From DASUAS01 sp963819475 (lineage in GTDB: Bacteria; Actinomycetota; Acidimicrobiia; IMCC26256; DASPTH01): a stretch of 64,000 nucleotides of DNA. A program made the position numbers and the translations under genes. The notes beneath the pieces were generated by a model. It made no database searches and had not been told where the DNA came from. It worked only from the letters and a program-made list of their open reading frames with translations. This document shows positions 1 to 9,643 of the stretch, in pieces (position 1 is the first letter of the stretch; each line of letters starts with the position of its first letter). Location: NCBI GenBank assembly GCA_963819475.1, contig CAWFWE010000002.1, positions 496,001 through 560,000 of the forward strand, in the 5' to 3' direction.

Positions 1-126
1 ACGCACGCGCACGAACACGCGCCCGAGAGTGCCGTGGGCAACACGGTGATCGGACCGTTCGTCGCCGTGGTCGACCGCACTCGCGACGCGATCCACGACC
101 TGATGCAGCACGACACGATCGTCTGA
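1..126 (+). CDS. C-terminal end of an unidentified protein (partial)
   Basis: An open frame runs from the window edge to a TGA stop and encodes the last 41 residues of a protein whose start lies outside. The tail reads as an ordinary soluble helix (around AVVDRTRDAIHDLMQHD) with a His/Glu-rich stretch before it. Codon usage is GC3-rich like the neighbours. It converges on the formate dehydrogenase gene, with a hairpin between them. I do not recognise the family. Confidence 0.5.
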   Translation, partial: THAHEHAPESAVGNTVIGPFVAVVDRTRDAIHDLMQHDTIV

Positions 127-135
127 GTGCGGCCA

Positions 136-169
136 GTGAGCGAAGCCGGGCCACGCCAGCTTCGCTCAC
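136..169. terminator. Hairpin between convergent genes
   Basis: GTGAGCGAAGC and its exact complement GCTTCGCTCAC (11 bp) are separated by a 12-nt loop. The hairpin sits between a rightward gene ending at 126 and the leftward formate dehydrogenase gene ending at 183. There is no clear U-tract on either strand, as is common for actinobacterial bidirectional terminators. The terminator role is inferred from position and symmetry. Confidence 0.6.
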
Positions 170-182
170 GCTGTGACCCGCG

Positions 183-3100
183 TCAGATCTCTCGGCCGGT
201 CTCCTGTGTGATCCCGGCGCGCATTCGATAGGAACGCACCAGGTCCTCGCGTCCTGGGCCTCGCGGCCGCCGTCCCGGTCTGATGTCACACGTCAAGGCC
301 TTCACCTCTTGGATGTGGACGTTCGGGTCGAGCGACATGTGCGACAGCTCGTTCGCGGCATCACCGACGGAGTACCCGTTCGGGCCCCAGTGGTATGGGA
401 GCCCAACTTGGTGCAGCCGGCGCCCTCCGACGTCGATGCTGCGCATCCGGTCGGTGACGAGCACCCGCGCTTCGATCGCAGCGCGTGCGGTCACCACGGT
501 GGCCCATCCGAGATGCTCGAGCTCACGTTCCCGCGCGAGCTCTGGTGACACCTCGCAGAACATCTCCGGTTGCAGCTCCGAGAGGTACGGGAGCCAGCGA
601 CTCATGCCGCCGGCGGTGTGGTGTTCGGTCAAGCGGTACGTCGTGACGACGTACGGATAGACGTCGGCGCCCGGCTCACCGCCGCTGGGATGGAAGAGGT
701 TGTGCCCGTCGGCCGGTGACACGATCTGCCGAGCAGGGTTGCGCTGCTGCCGGTAGAAGCCGTTGCGGAACGGCGATTCCTGCGGCTCGTAGTGCGTCGG
801 CATCGGGCCATCGGTCAACCCGGCCGGCGCGAAGAGCCAGGCCTTGCCGTCGGCTTGCATGATGAACGCGTCCCGACCGCTCAACGCGTCGGGACCGGTT
901 GCGTTCGGCGGGGGCTCGTAGTCCGGCGGCTTGTCCGTCTTGAAGTCGGGCACGTCGTGGCCCGTCCACTTCCCCGCCTCCGCGTCCCACCACACGTACG
1001 CCTTGCGTTCGCTCCACGGCTTGCCATCGGGATCGGCGGACGCGCGGTTGTACAGGAGTCTGCGGTTGGCGGGCCACGCCCATCCCCACTCGGCCGCCAC
1101 CCAGTCCTGTTGGTCACCCGGCTTGCGATCCTGCGAGTGGTTGACGCCGTCGGCGCGTACGCCGCAGTAGATCCAGCAGCCGCACGTGGTGGATCCGTCG
1201 TCGGCCAGCTCCGTGTACGACGACAACGGTTCACCTGACGCGTTCCAACCGTTGATCTCGGCGAGCACCGCGTCGGCGGACGGCTCGTCGATCGGACCCG
1301 ACGTCGGGTAGTCCCAGCGCAGATCTCGAATCGGCTCGTCCATCGCGTCCGTGGACCGCGCCAGCTTCTCGCGGATCCTGCGTCCCAGGTGGTAGACGAA
1401 CCACAGCTCGCTGCGCGCATCGCCCTCGGGTTCGACCGCGGTGTGGTGCCACTGCAACAGGCGCTGCGTGTTGGTGAAGCTGCCGTCCTTCTCGGTGTGT
1501 GCAGCCGCGGGCAGGAAGAAGACCTCGGTACCGATGTCTTCGGTCCGCAACTCACCGGACTCGATCTCGGGGCCGTCCTTCCACCACGTCGCGCTCTCGA
1601 TGAGCGAGAAGTCCCGCACGACGAGCCAGTCGAGGTTGGCCATGCCGAGCCGCTGCGCGCGGGCGTCACCCGAGCCGACGGCGGGGTTCTCGCCCATGAT
1701 GAAGTACCCCTTGCAGGTGCCTTCCATCTGCGCGATGACGGTTTCGTAGGTGCTGTGGCTCCCGGTGAGCCGAGGGAGGTAGTCGAAGCAGAAGTCGTTC
1801 TGTGCGGTGGCGGCGTCACCGAAGTACGCCTTCAGGAGGCTCACGGTGTACGCCTTGATCTCGCCCCAGTACCCCTTGCTGGTCCCGTCCGCCGAGACGA
1901 AGGACTCCAGATCGAGGTGCTTGTGGGCGTGGGGCATCGGGATGTAGCCGGGCAGGATGTTGAACAGCGTGGGGATGTCGGTCGAGCCCTGGATCGAGGC
2001 GTGACCCCGCAGGGCCAGGATGCCGCCGCCCGGTCGGCCGATGTTGCCGAGCAACGTCTGCAGGATGGCGGCGGTGCGGATGTACTGCACGCCGACGGTG
2101 TGTTGCGTCCATCCGACGGCGTAGGCGAACGCGGACGTGCGGTCCGGACCGGAGTTGCTCGTCAGCAGTTCACACACCTGCTCGAACAGCGCTCGCGGCA
2201 CGCCGCAGGTCTCCTCGACCATGTCCGCGGTGTACCGGGCGAAGTGTCGCTTCAACACCTGGAAGACGCAACGCGGGTGCTGCATGGTCTCATCGCGTTC
2301 CGGCTCGCCCGTACCGATCGACGCGCCCCCCGAACCGTGTGACTGGCTGCCTGCGGCCTCCCTCACCGACCGCTCGTCCTCCTGGCGCGGCGACTGCTTG
2401 TCGCGCGCACCGGCCGAGGCGCCGACCTCGGTACCTTCGTACTGCCACGACGTGTTGTCGTACGTGCGCGACTCCGGATCGAAACCGGAGAACAATCCGT
2501 CGAGGTCCTCGGTGTCGCGGAAGTCGTCGCGCAGGATCGTGGGCCCGTTGGTGTAGGCAACGACGTAGTCGCGGAAGTACTTCTCGTTCTCGAGCACGTA
2601 GTGCACGAGACCACCGAGGAACGCGATGTCGCTACCGGCCCGCAACGGCACGTGGACGTCGGCCAGTGCGCTCGTTCGGGTGTATCGCGGGTCGACGTGG
2701 ATCAGCACTGCGCCGCGGGCCTTCGCCTCCATCACCCACTGGAACCCGACCGGATGGCATTCGGCCATGTTCGAGCCCTGGATGATGATGCAGTCGCTGT
2801 TCTGCAGATCCTGCTGGAAGGTGGTCGCCCCGCCTCTACCGAACGAAGTCCCCAGACCGGGGACGGTGGAGCTGTGTCATATGCGCGCCTGGTTCTCGAT
2901 CTGGATGGCGCCCAACGCGGTGAACAGCTTCTTGATGAGGTAGTTCTCTTCGTTGTCGAGTGTGGCCCCGCCGAGATGCGCAAACCCGAGCGTGCGCCGC
3001 ACCCGCTTGCCATCGACGTCCCACTGCCAGCCATGCCGTCGACTGGCGATGACACGGTCGGCGATCATGTCCATCGCGGCGTCGAGCGGGAGCTCCTCCC

Positions 3101-3428
3101 AGTCGCTGGCGTACGGCCGCCGATACTTCACCGTGTGTTCGCGTGCGGGGCCCGTCGTCAGTTGGAGCGATGCCGACCCCTTCGGGCACAGCCGGCCGCG
3201 GCTGATGGGCGACTCGGGGTCTCCCTCGATCTGGGTGACGCGTCCGTGCTCGACGTACACCTCCTGCCCACAGCCGACGGCGCAATATGGGCACACGGAC
3301 TTCACCACCTTGTCGGCGGAAGCCACGCGCGGAACCAGCGCGGTCGTGACCCGGCTCTCGACGGCAGCGCCGCGACCGAGGCGGTCGCTTCCACGGAGCT
3401 GTTGAAGAACCGGCCACGGCGATCGCAC
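183..3428 (-). CDS. fdhA: Selenocysteine-containing formate dehydrogenase, catalytic (alpha) subunit
   Basis: Molybdenum/tungsten bis-MGD formate dehydrogenase that oxidises formate to CO2. The 1081-codon frame is interrupted by one in-frame TGA (2877-2879, codon 184), exactly where the family has its active-site Sec/Cys, followed by the conserved His (QARI-U-HSSTVPG). Downstream sequence continues in the same frame (FGRGGATT, then MAECHPVGFQW), matching FDH family sequence. N-terminal cysteines C46, C49, C53 and C81 (CPYCAVGC, then RLCPKG) would bind a 4Fe-4S cluster. I chose the GTG start at 3428 because AGGAGG lies 7 nt upstream and the N-terminus then resembles other actinobacterial FDHs; no Tat signal is obvious. 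The Fe-S and membrane subunits are encoded separately upstream at 3954-5811. Gene callers will split this gene at the TGA. Confidence 0.93.
2840..2879 (-). promoter_or_regulatory. Bacterial SECIS element with Sec UGA codon
   Basis: Immediately after the UGA (2877-2879) the mRNA can fold an apical stem GUCCCC/GGGGAC (2859-2864 with 2848-2853) closing a GGUCU loop (2854-2858). The loop begins 18 nt after the UGA, which as I recall is the same distance and loop sequence as in the E. coli fdhF SECIS. SelB binds such hairpins to insert selenocysteine. The hairpin is seen directly; its function is inferred from these matches. Confidence 0.88.
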
Positions 3429-3563
3429 AGCTGCACCTCCTGCTCGCTGCTCGCCGCCGTGTACCCGACGCCGGCCCAGCGGAAACACGGCCCGCGGGAG
3501 GATGGTCGTCTTCGCAGTGTGGGTACACCTTGTCGGAACGAACCCGAAGCGAAGGGAGATCTG

Positions 3564-3941
3564 ATGCCCGCGAAGAAAGAGGACCTGCCCGGCACGCTGC
3601 AGCGTTCGCCCAAGAAGGCGCAGCGGACCTACGAGAAGACGCTCGAATAGGCGCACGAGGAATACGACAGCGAAGAACGGGCTCACCGCACCGCCTATGC
3701 CGCGGTGAAGCACTCGTTCGAGAAGGTCGGCGATCACTGGGAGGCGAAGGATCACAAGGGTCCGTCTGACGAGAAGGCCAAGGGTGGGCGCGGAACGTCA
3801 CGCCCGACGGCCGGAGGCGTCGACGTCGAAGGGCACACCAAGAGCGAGCTGTACGAGCGAGCGAAGAAGCTGGACGTCAGCGGCCGCAGCAGCATGACCA
3901 AGACGGAATTGGCCCAGGCGATCGCCCGCAAACAGGACTGA
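3564..3941 (+). pseudogene. ChaB-domain protein with C-terminal Rho-N-like domain, interrupted by an amber codon
   Basis: The ATG at 3564 follows a GAAGGGAG ribosome site. The frame would encode about 125 residues: an N-terminal ChaB-like domain (TLQRSPKKAQRTYEKT, then ERAHRTAYAAVKHSFEKVGD) and a C-terminal SAP/Rho-N-like helix pair (HTKSELYERAKKLDVSG). A TAG at 3648-3650 (codon 29) breaks it; related proteins usually carry Ser or a similar small residue there, so one substitution would restore it. The rest of the frame is clean, so the break is recent or a sequencing error. It lies between the fdhA gene and the fdhB-nrfD pair and is divergent from fdhA. Confidence 0.75.
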
Positions 3942-3953
3942 GGGATCCAGAGA

Positions 3954-4934
3954 TCAGCCCGTGTTGCCGAGCCCGTCCCCGCGAGCCTCGATGCGCCGGC
4001 GTTGGGGAACGACGGTGGAGCGCGGATCGCGCGCCGACGCGACTCCGGCGTGGAAGATCGCGAGGCGCGAGCACGCGGACCCGGCGAGCAGCGCGAGGCC
4101 TGACGCCCGTCGGAGCAGCGAACCGTGGCGGCGCGATGCGAACGCACCGGCCGCACCGGCGAGCAGCAGCGCCGATGCTGCTCGCTCGTACCGCCCCGCC
4201 GCACCGCTGTGGTAGCTCTCGCCGACCGTCCCCATCCGCCCTTCCATGAGCTTCGTCAGCGCGACCTCGCCGATCGCCGCGATCGGCCCCAGTCGCCGAA
4301 CGGGGCCGATCTCGTCGGCCGGCGCCGCGAGCAGCGCGAGCCCCGCAGCCGCCGCGGCCGACGATGCCACGAAGGCGAACGGCATCTCGGTCCGTCCTTC
4401 GTGCCACGCCGGCACCGCAGTGTTGCTCACGAGCGCCGCGGTGTAGGAGGCGACGAGAGGTCCGAGCGCCGCAGCACCGGCGGTCGCGGCCACCCCGAGC
4501 GCAGGTGACCAGCCCCCGAGGTCCAGAACCGTCGCGGCCGTCGCCATCGGCACATACCCCGCGAGCACCCACGAGCCGACGCTCATGGGTGAGGTGGGCT
4601 TGAAGACGCGGAGCATGTTCACGAATCGCTCCGGCCGGCCCAGGTCGTGCACCAGTGCGGCCAGCGACAGTCCTGCGGCCGCGGTCGCGCCGAGCTTGGT
4701 CACGCGCGCCAGCCGCTTTCGGCCCGTGAGCTGCGCGCCCGCCCCGATCAGCGAAGAGGCACCTGCGAGTCCGCCGAGGAACAGGTATCCCGCGATGTCG
4801 CGGGCCTTCCACGTCGGCGGGTTCAGGATCGGTTCGCCGTAGTAGGAGGTGAACTCCGCCTTCGGCACCATCGCCTTCTCACCCGAACGCGCACGGCGAA
4901 GGCCCGCGACCTGCGTGCTCGTCACTTCACCCAT
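3954..4934 (-). CDS. NrfD/PsrC-family membrane subunit of formate dehydrogenase
   Basis: 326-residue integral membrane protein with about eight hydrophobic helices. It is of the polysulfide-reductase NrfD type that anchors molybdoenzyme complexes and passes electrons to quinone. The N-terminal part has the family-like YYGEPILNPPTWKARDIAGY stretch and an HDLGRPERF segment. Its ATG overlaps the stop of the Fe-S subunit gene by 8 nt, so the two are translationally coupled. It presumably docks the fdhB and fdhA products at the membrane. It converges with the ChaB-like gene, whose end is only 12 nt away. Confidence 0.85.
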   Translation of the reverse strand: MGEVTSTQVAGLRRARSGEKAMVPKAEFTSYYGEPILNPPTWKARDIAGYLFLGGLAGASSLIGAGAQLTGRKRLARVTKLGATAAAGLSLAALVHDLGRPERFVNMLRVFKPTSPMSVGSWVLAGYVPMATAATVLDLGGWSPALGVAATAGAAALGPLVASYTAALVSNTAVPAWHEGRTEMPFAFVASSAAAAAGLALLAAPADEIGPVRRLGPIAAIGEVALTKLMEGRMGTVGESYHSGAAGRYERAASALLLAGAAGAFASRRHGSLLRRASGLALLAGSACSRLAIFHAGVASARDPRSTVVPQRRRIEARGDGLGNTG

Positions 4935-5811
4935 GGCCGCGCGTCCTCCCGACGAAGGCCGCGGAGACTGCGGTCGCGAGCACCGCGGCCGCGAGTCCGA
5001 CCTTGCGCCACGTGGAGGGGAGGTCGCGGGTGGTGACCACCGGGTCAGGGGGCAGCCCGTACACCTCGGGTTCGTCGAGCAGCAGGAAGAACGCGCCGGC
5101 GCCTCCGACGCCGTCCGCGGGATCGTCGCCGTACAGGCGCGCGTCCGTGACGCCGGCCGCGTGCAGGCTCGTGACCCGCTCGCTCGCGCGCATCCGAAGG
5201 TCGTCGAGTTGCCCGAACTGGATCGACTCGGTCGGGCACGCCTTCGCGCACGCCGGTTCGACACCGACCGTCAAGCGGTCATAGCAGAGCGTGCACTTCC
5301 ACACCCGTCCGTCGCCACGACGTTGGTCGATCACGCCGTACGGGCACGCAGGGACGCAGTACCCGCATCCGTTGCAGATGTCCTCCTGGACGACGACCGT
5401 CCCGAACTCGGTGCGGAACAGCGCTCCGGTCGGACACACGTCGAGGCACGCGGCCTCGGTGCAGTGCTTGCACACGTCCGACGACATGAGCCAGCGGAGC
5501 TGGCCATCGGCTCCCACGCTCCCGGCGGTGATCTGACGGGCGAGGCGTTCCGGTTGCTCGATGAAGGCGACATGACGCCACGTGTCGGCACCGAGGCCCC
5601 GGGTGTTGTCGTACGACATCCCCGTGAAGGTCAGACCGTCCTCGGGCACGTGGTTCCACTCTTTGCACGCAACCTCGCACGCCTTGCAGCCGATGCACAC
5701 CGAGGTGTCGGTGAAGAAGCCCACGCGGGGCGGCGCGGACGTGTGACCGCTCGCGCGGGCAGGATCGGCGCCGTTGTCGAAGCGCTCCGAACGTTCGCCG
5801 ACCAGCGTCAC
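4927..5811 (-). CDS. fdhB: Formate dehydrogenase iron-sulfur (beta) subunit
   Basis: 294-residue electron-transfer subunit with four ferredoxin-type Cys clusters: CIGCKACEVACK (from C39), CKHCTEAACLDVCP, CNGCGYCVPACP, and CTLCYDR followed by PACAKACP. This is the FdnH/HybA pattern for four 4Fe-4S clusters. A single hydrophobic helix near the C-terminus (VGLAAAVLATAVSAAFVG) would anchor it. GTG at 5811 is preferred because GGAGGT lies 5 nt upstream; a TTG at 5817 is also in frame. First gene of a two-gene unit with the NrfD-type subunit, upstream of the catalytic subunit gene. Confidence 0.9.
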   Translation of the reverse strand: MTLVGERSERFDNGADPARASGHTSAPPRVGFFTDTSVCIGCKACEVACKEWNHVPEDGLTFTGMSYDNTRGLGADTWRHVAFIEQPERLARQITAGSVGADGQLRWLMSSDVCKHCTEAACLDVCPTGALFRTEFGTVVVQEDICNGCGYCVPACPYGVIDQRRGDGRVWKCTLCYDRLTVGVEPACAKACPTESIQFGQLDDLRMRASERVTSLHAAGVTDARLYGDDPADGVGGAGAFFLLLDEPEVYGLPPDPVVTTRDLPSTWRKVGLAAAVLATAVSAAFVGRTRGHG

Positions 5812-5967
5812 GACCAACCTCCAGACCTTGTGATCGGTCGGGTGGACCCAGCGCGTCGACGGCCAGGCCGCGCAGTCGTCCGCCAGGGCACTACCCCGCG
5901 ATCGGGTGGTTCGAAACCGCCGGGAGGTCGGCAGGATGCGAGCCGAGGTTCGTCCGCCACGTGACGG

Positions 5968-7002
5968 TCAATCACATCGCCGGACCCGGGCCACGAGGAG
6001 TGCGCAGTCGTCGCCTTCGTCGGGTCGTCGCCCCATCAACTCCCTGCAGACATCGGCCAGGTCCACGACGTCCTGGTCGCCCAGGAACGTGCACAGCCGG
6101 TCGATGGATGTGGTGATGGGTTCGCCGCGTCGCTCGATGAGACCGTCGGTGTACATCAGGATGGTGTCCCCGGGGCTGATCTCGAAGGCGAACTCGGGGT
6201 ATTCGCATGATCGCACCGTCCCGATGGGCGGCCCGGGCCGAGCTTCCACCACTTCGGCAAGGCCCGTGTCGTGTCGCACCACGGGTGGCAGGTGACCTGC
6301 TGAGGCGACGGCTGCGGTCATGTCCGCAGCATCGATTCGCATCGCGAGCGTCGTCACCATCGGTTGATGGGGGAAGCGATGGAGTTGATCGTTGAGATGG
6401 CGGAGAATCTCACTCGGTCCCGCGCCCATCGACGCGAACGACCGCTGACCGAACCGGACCTCGGCCATCGCTCGCACCGCATCGAGGCCGTGTCCGGCGA
6501 CGTCGCCGATGCCGAGGGCGATGCGGGATCTCCCGAGCGGGACGCTCCCGTACCAGTCACCGCCAACGACGGCACCGCGGGCGGCCATGTACGACCCTTC
6601 GAGCTCGACACCTTCGACGGGGGTGAGCGATTGCGTGGGGAGCAAGGCGCGCTGCAGCGCCTCGACGTTTCGCGCGTTGCGCGCGGCATCGCCCTCGGCG
6701 TGGGCAACGCCTCCGAGCAGGACGCCGACACAGGTCTCGCCGGACGGCCCCGCGACTGGAAACGCAGCCTTCGCCCACGCAGGATCCACAACGATGTCGT
6801 GAACCGTTCGCCCATGGTGGTCGTCGATCGGCACACCATCCATACGGGCCAGTGCCTCGTTCACATACATGTACCGCAGCGAGGAGTCGAGCACCGCGAA
6901 CCCGAACGGCGCGTCACGGAGTGCGGCCTGCAGCAGGACGGCGTCGTGCGCCCAGCTCGGCGCAGGAACACCGTGACGGCCTGATGGAGGGGCGGACGAC
7001 AC
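5968..7002 (-). CDS. PAS-domain PP2C-type (SpoIIE/RsbU-like) serine phosphatase
   Basis: 344 residues. The first ~120 resemble a PAS sensor (FGFAVLDSSLRYMYVNEALARMDG). A SpoIIE/PP2C phosphatase follows, with the RALLP entry segment, the GGDWYG metal-binding motif, GIGDVAGHGLDA, a SAGHLPPV segment and a C-terminal DDCALLVARV motif. Such proteins dephosphorylate anti-anti-sigma factors in partner-switching stress pathways; no anti-sigma gene is adjacent. I chose GTG at 7002, just after the upstream gene's stop; the open frame extends further upstream but runs antisense-like through the neighbour. Confidence 0.85.
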   Translation of the reverse strand: MSSAPPSGRHGVPAPSWAHDAVLLQAALRDAPFGFAVLDSSLRYMYVNEALARMDGVPIDDHHGRTVHDIVVDPAWAKAAFPVAGPSGETCVGVLLGGVAHAEGDAARNARNVEALQRALLPTQSLTPVEGVELEGSYMAARGAVVGGDWYGSVPLGRSRIALGIGDVAGHGLDAVRAMAEVRFGQRSFASMGAGPSEILRHLNDQLHRFPHQPMVTTLAMRIDAADMTAAVASAGHLPPVVRHDTGLAEVVEARPGPPIGTVRSCEYPEFAFEISPGDTILMYTDGLIERRGEPITTSIDRLCTFLGDQDVVDLADVCRELMGRRPDEGDDCALLVARVRRCD

Positions 7003-7019
7003 CTCTCCACCTCGAGCGG

Positions 7020-7637
7020 TCAGCCTTGCCGCCGGGGGTCCTCGGAGTTCGCGACGAGCTCGTCGACGGCCTCCAACAACCCCGAGGGCCCCTCCGTCAC
7101 CGGTGTCGCGATTCGTCGGGTCCCCGCCAGCACGTCGAGCCGGATGGGGTGGTGGTCGGCAAGCACCCGCTTCGCCTCGTCCGACACTGAGTCGACTCGC
7201 ACGGTCACCCCCCGCTCGGCTGCGAGTTGGTCCTCGGGGCTCTTCATCGCGAGGCCGCCGCCGAGCAGCGTCCCGACGGTGCCGAAGAACAAGGCGCCGA
7301 TGACGACACCGAGCAGCACCTTCTCGCCCGTCGACCACCCGGACGCTCCGGGGAACACCAGCCCGAGCACCGCGCCGACGATGACCCCGATGCCGCCGAG
7401 GCCGAGACCGAGGAGGGTCGCACCGCGGAACATCTCCTTCGTCATGACCGACCCGAGGCCAGGGCTCCCGATCACCTCGGACGTCTCCGCGTCCATCTCG
7501 GCGCGGAGTGACAGCTCGAGGTCGGGTCGCTCGCCCACGTGCAGCGAGGTCCGGGAGACGGCGGCGTGTTCAACGAGGTCGCTGGCGGCGGCCTCCGCTT
7601 CGACACGATCGTGGTACACGGCGAGGAGCGACCCCAC
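7020..7637 (-). CDS. Glycine-zipper membrane protein, general-stress-like
   Basis: 205 residues. An N-terminal segment resembling YflT/GsiB-like heteromer folds (LLAVYHDRVEAEAAASDLVEHA) is followed by two glycine-rich hydrophobic helices (LLGLGLGGIGVIVGAVLGLVF and VLLGVVIGALFFGTVGTLLGGG) and a soluble tail. GTG at 7637 has GGAGGT 6 nt upstream; the frame continues upstream without coding character. It is 17 nt upstream of the PP2C gene on the same strand, so probably co-transcribed with it, which fits a stress role. Function not established. Confidence 0.7.
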   Translation of the reverse strand: MGSLLAVYHDRVEAEAAASDLVEHAAVSRTSLHVGERPDLELSLRAEMDAETSEVIGSPGLGSVMTKEMFRGATLLGLGLGGIGVIVGAVLGLVFPGASGWSTGEKVLLGVVIGALFFGTVGTLLGGGLAMKSPEDQLAAERGVTVRVDSVSDEAKRVLADHHPIRLDVLAGTRRIATPVTEGPSGLLEAVDELVANSEDPRRQG

Positions 7638-7750
7638 GGCTGACCTCCGAGCTCGATGACACGCTGTTCCGTGTCGTGCCCGACGGCCGGCGGTGGCGAA
7701 CCTCGACCGCCGATCCGTCATCACATCGTCGAGGCTCCGTCACGGCTTCG

Positions 7751-8413
7751 TCACGACTTGGCGGCCGACGAGCGCGCTTCGTCTCGCGTGTGACGACGCC
7801 ACCAGAGGAAGCCGGCTCCGCCGACGACCACGACGCCGAGCAGTACCCAACCCGCCCATCCGAACCAGCGATCGACGGTGCGGACGGACGGCCCCGCCAC
7901 GTAGCCGATTCCCACGTGGAAGCATCCCCAGAGCAGCGCGCTGCTCGCATTCCACGCGAGGAATCGGCGGTAGGGCATCTTCGCCTCTCCTGCGAGCACC
8001 GGCACGATGGACTTCGGGCCGGTGACGAAGCGAGCGAGGAAGACCGCGTACGTGCCGTGGTCGTGCATGAACCGGTCCGCCTTCTTCCAACGCTCCTCCC
8101 CCAGCTTGCGACCGGGCCCGCTGACGCGGATGCGCTGGCCGAAGCGGCGACCGATCTCGTATCCGATCGAGTCGCCGACGATTGCACCGACCACGGCCGC
8201 GGCCATCAGCCACCAGACGGGCACGACGCCCCGGTACGCGAGGTACCCGGCGACGAAGAGCACCGTCTCTCCCGGAAGCGCGATGCCGAGGAACAGCGCG
8301 GTCTCGGCCGCGGCGGCGGCGAACACGATGAGGACGATCCACGGGTCTGCGACACCGTTCATCAGGTCGACCACACGGTCGAAGACGTCAGCGACGACGC
8401 CGGCCGCGTTCAT
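7751..8413 (-). CDS. DedA-family membrane protein
   Basis: 220-residue inner-membrane protein of the DedA/VTT (SNARE-associated) family, with helices typical of half-transporter lipid scramblases. Family signatures are visible: the ETALFLGIALPGETVLFVAG entry, GDSIGYEIGRRFG, then the FARF-type motif LARFVTGPKSIVPVLAGE and a final helix before an Arg/His-rich tail. DedA proteins contribute to membrane lipid homeostasis. It starts at an ATG and is separated by 193 nt from the CDF gene upstream. Confidence 0.88.
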   Translation of the reverse strand: MNAAGVVADVFDRVVDLMNGVADPWIVLIVFAAAAAETALFLGIALPGETVLFVAGYLAYRGVVPVWWLMAAAVVGAIVGDSIGYEIGRRFGQRIRVSGPGRKLGEERWKKADRFMHDHGTYAVFLARFVTGPKSIVPVLAGEAKMPYRRFLAWNASSALLWGCFHVGIGYVAGPSVRTVDRWFGWAGWVLLGVVVVGGAGFLWWRRHTRDEARSSAAKS

Positions 8414-8606
8414 GCGGACGGTGGTGTCTCGGTGCCACAGCCGCCAGTGCGGCGGTGTCGGCGTCTGCTCATGTGGCCTCTTCCGGTGCACGTGCCGACG
8501 CGACGGTCGACAATTCGCGTTCCCGTACCAACAGCGTCGGGAAACACCGAGCCGCCGTCGGGCGACCACTGCACTCATCGCGGCGCTGATCGGGCCGCGC
8601 GCGGCA

Positions 8607-9551
8607 CTACGGACGCTCGGAACCCTCCGTGTGGCTGCGCCCGCTCCGCACGCTCGGCTCCAGGTAGACACGACGCGCTGCGGGCACCTGCTCTTGGATC
8701 GCGCGTTCCATCTCGTGGAGCACCGACGAGAGGTCACGGCTGGCGATGCCGTCGCGGATCGCCACCTTGGCACCGACCATGATCTCGTCGGGACCGAGCT
8801 GCTGTGTCCGCAGGTCGACGATGCCGAGGAGCCGCGGATCGGCCAGGAGCGCGCGTCGCACCCCGGCCACGTCCGCGTCGGCAGCCGATTCGCCGATGAG
8901 AAGGCTCTTCATCTCCGACGCGAGGGTCACCGCGACCACCACGAGGAGCACGCCGATGCCGAGGCTCCCGAGCGCGTCGAAGCGGGAGTTCCCGGTCGTC
9001 CACGCCAGCACGACGCCGGCCAACGCGAATGCGAGCCCGGCCAGCGCTGCGCTGTCCTCGAGCAGCACGACCGGGAGCTCCGCGTCCTTCGACGCGTGGA
9101 TGAAGCTGAACCAACCCCGATCGCCCTTCTCCGCTCGCGCTCGCCGAACCGCCGTCCGCAGCGACAGCGATTCGAAGATCGCCGCCACCACCAGGATGGC
9201 CACCGCCCACCCGACCGACGTCAGCTCGTGCGGGCTGCGCAGCTTCTCCCACGCTTCGAGGAGCGCGAACAGGCCTCCGCCGATGAACAGCACCATCGCG
9301 ACCACGAACGCCCAGAAGTACCGCTCACGGCCGTAGCCGAACGGATGGCGCTCCGTCGGTCGCCGTTGTGCCTGGTGGCGGCCGAAGAACAGCAATCCCT
9401 GGTCTGCGGTGTCGGCGACGGAGTGGATGCCCTCGGCCAGCAGCGAGACCGCCCCCGTCACCGCGAAACCGCCGAACTTCACGACGGCGATGGCGAGGTT
9501 CGCGAGCAGCGCGACCAGGATCGGGCGTGTGCCTTCCGACTCGCTCGCCAT
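8607..9551 (-). CDS. Cation diffusion facilitator (CDF) metal exporter
   Basis: 314 residues. Six transmembrane helices with the CDF motif in helix 2 (SLLAEGIHSVADTADQ; note the His/Asp pair) are followed by a cytoplasmic C-terminal domain with a β-sheet region (DLRTQQLGPDEIMVGAKVAI). An HPFGYGRERYFW stretch follows helix 2, as in the FieF/ZitB-like group. Probably exports Zn2+, Fe2+ or Mn2+ in exchange for protons. The ATG at 9551 has a GGTGAGGAA ribosome site. Confidence 0.9.
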   Translation of the reverse strand: MASESEGTRPILVALLANLAIAVVKFGGFAVTGAVSLLAEGIHSVADTADQGLLFFGRHQAQRRPTERHPFGYGRERYFWAFVVAMVLFIGGGLFALLEAWEKLRSPHELTSVGWAVAILVVAAIFESLSLRTAVRRARAEKGDRGWFSFIHASKDAELPVVLLEDSAALAGLAFALAGVVLAWTTGNSRFDALGSLGIGVLLVVVAVTLASEMKSLLIGESAADADVAGVRRALLADPRLLGIVDLRTQQLGPDEIMVGAKVAIRDGIASRDLSSVLHEMERAIQEQVPAARRVYLEPSVRSGRSHTEGSERP

Positions 9552-9643
9552 CGCTCGTTCCTCACCTCCGCGTTCGCTGTCCATTCCGCGTGCCGACGTC
9601 TCGATCGCACGACCACGCACGAACGGTCGGAGGCGAGATGGGA

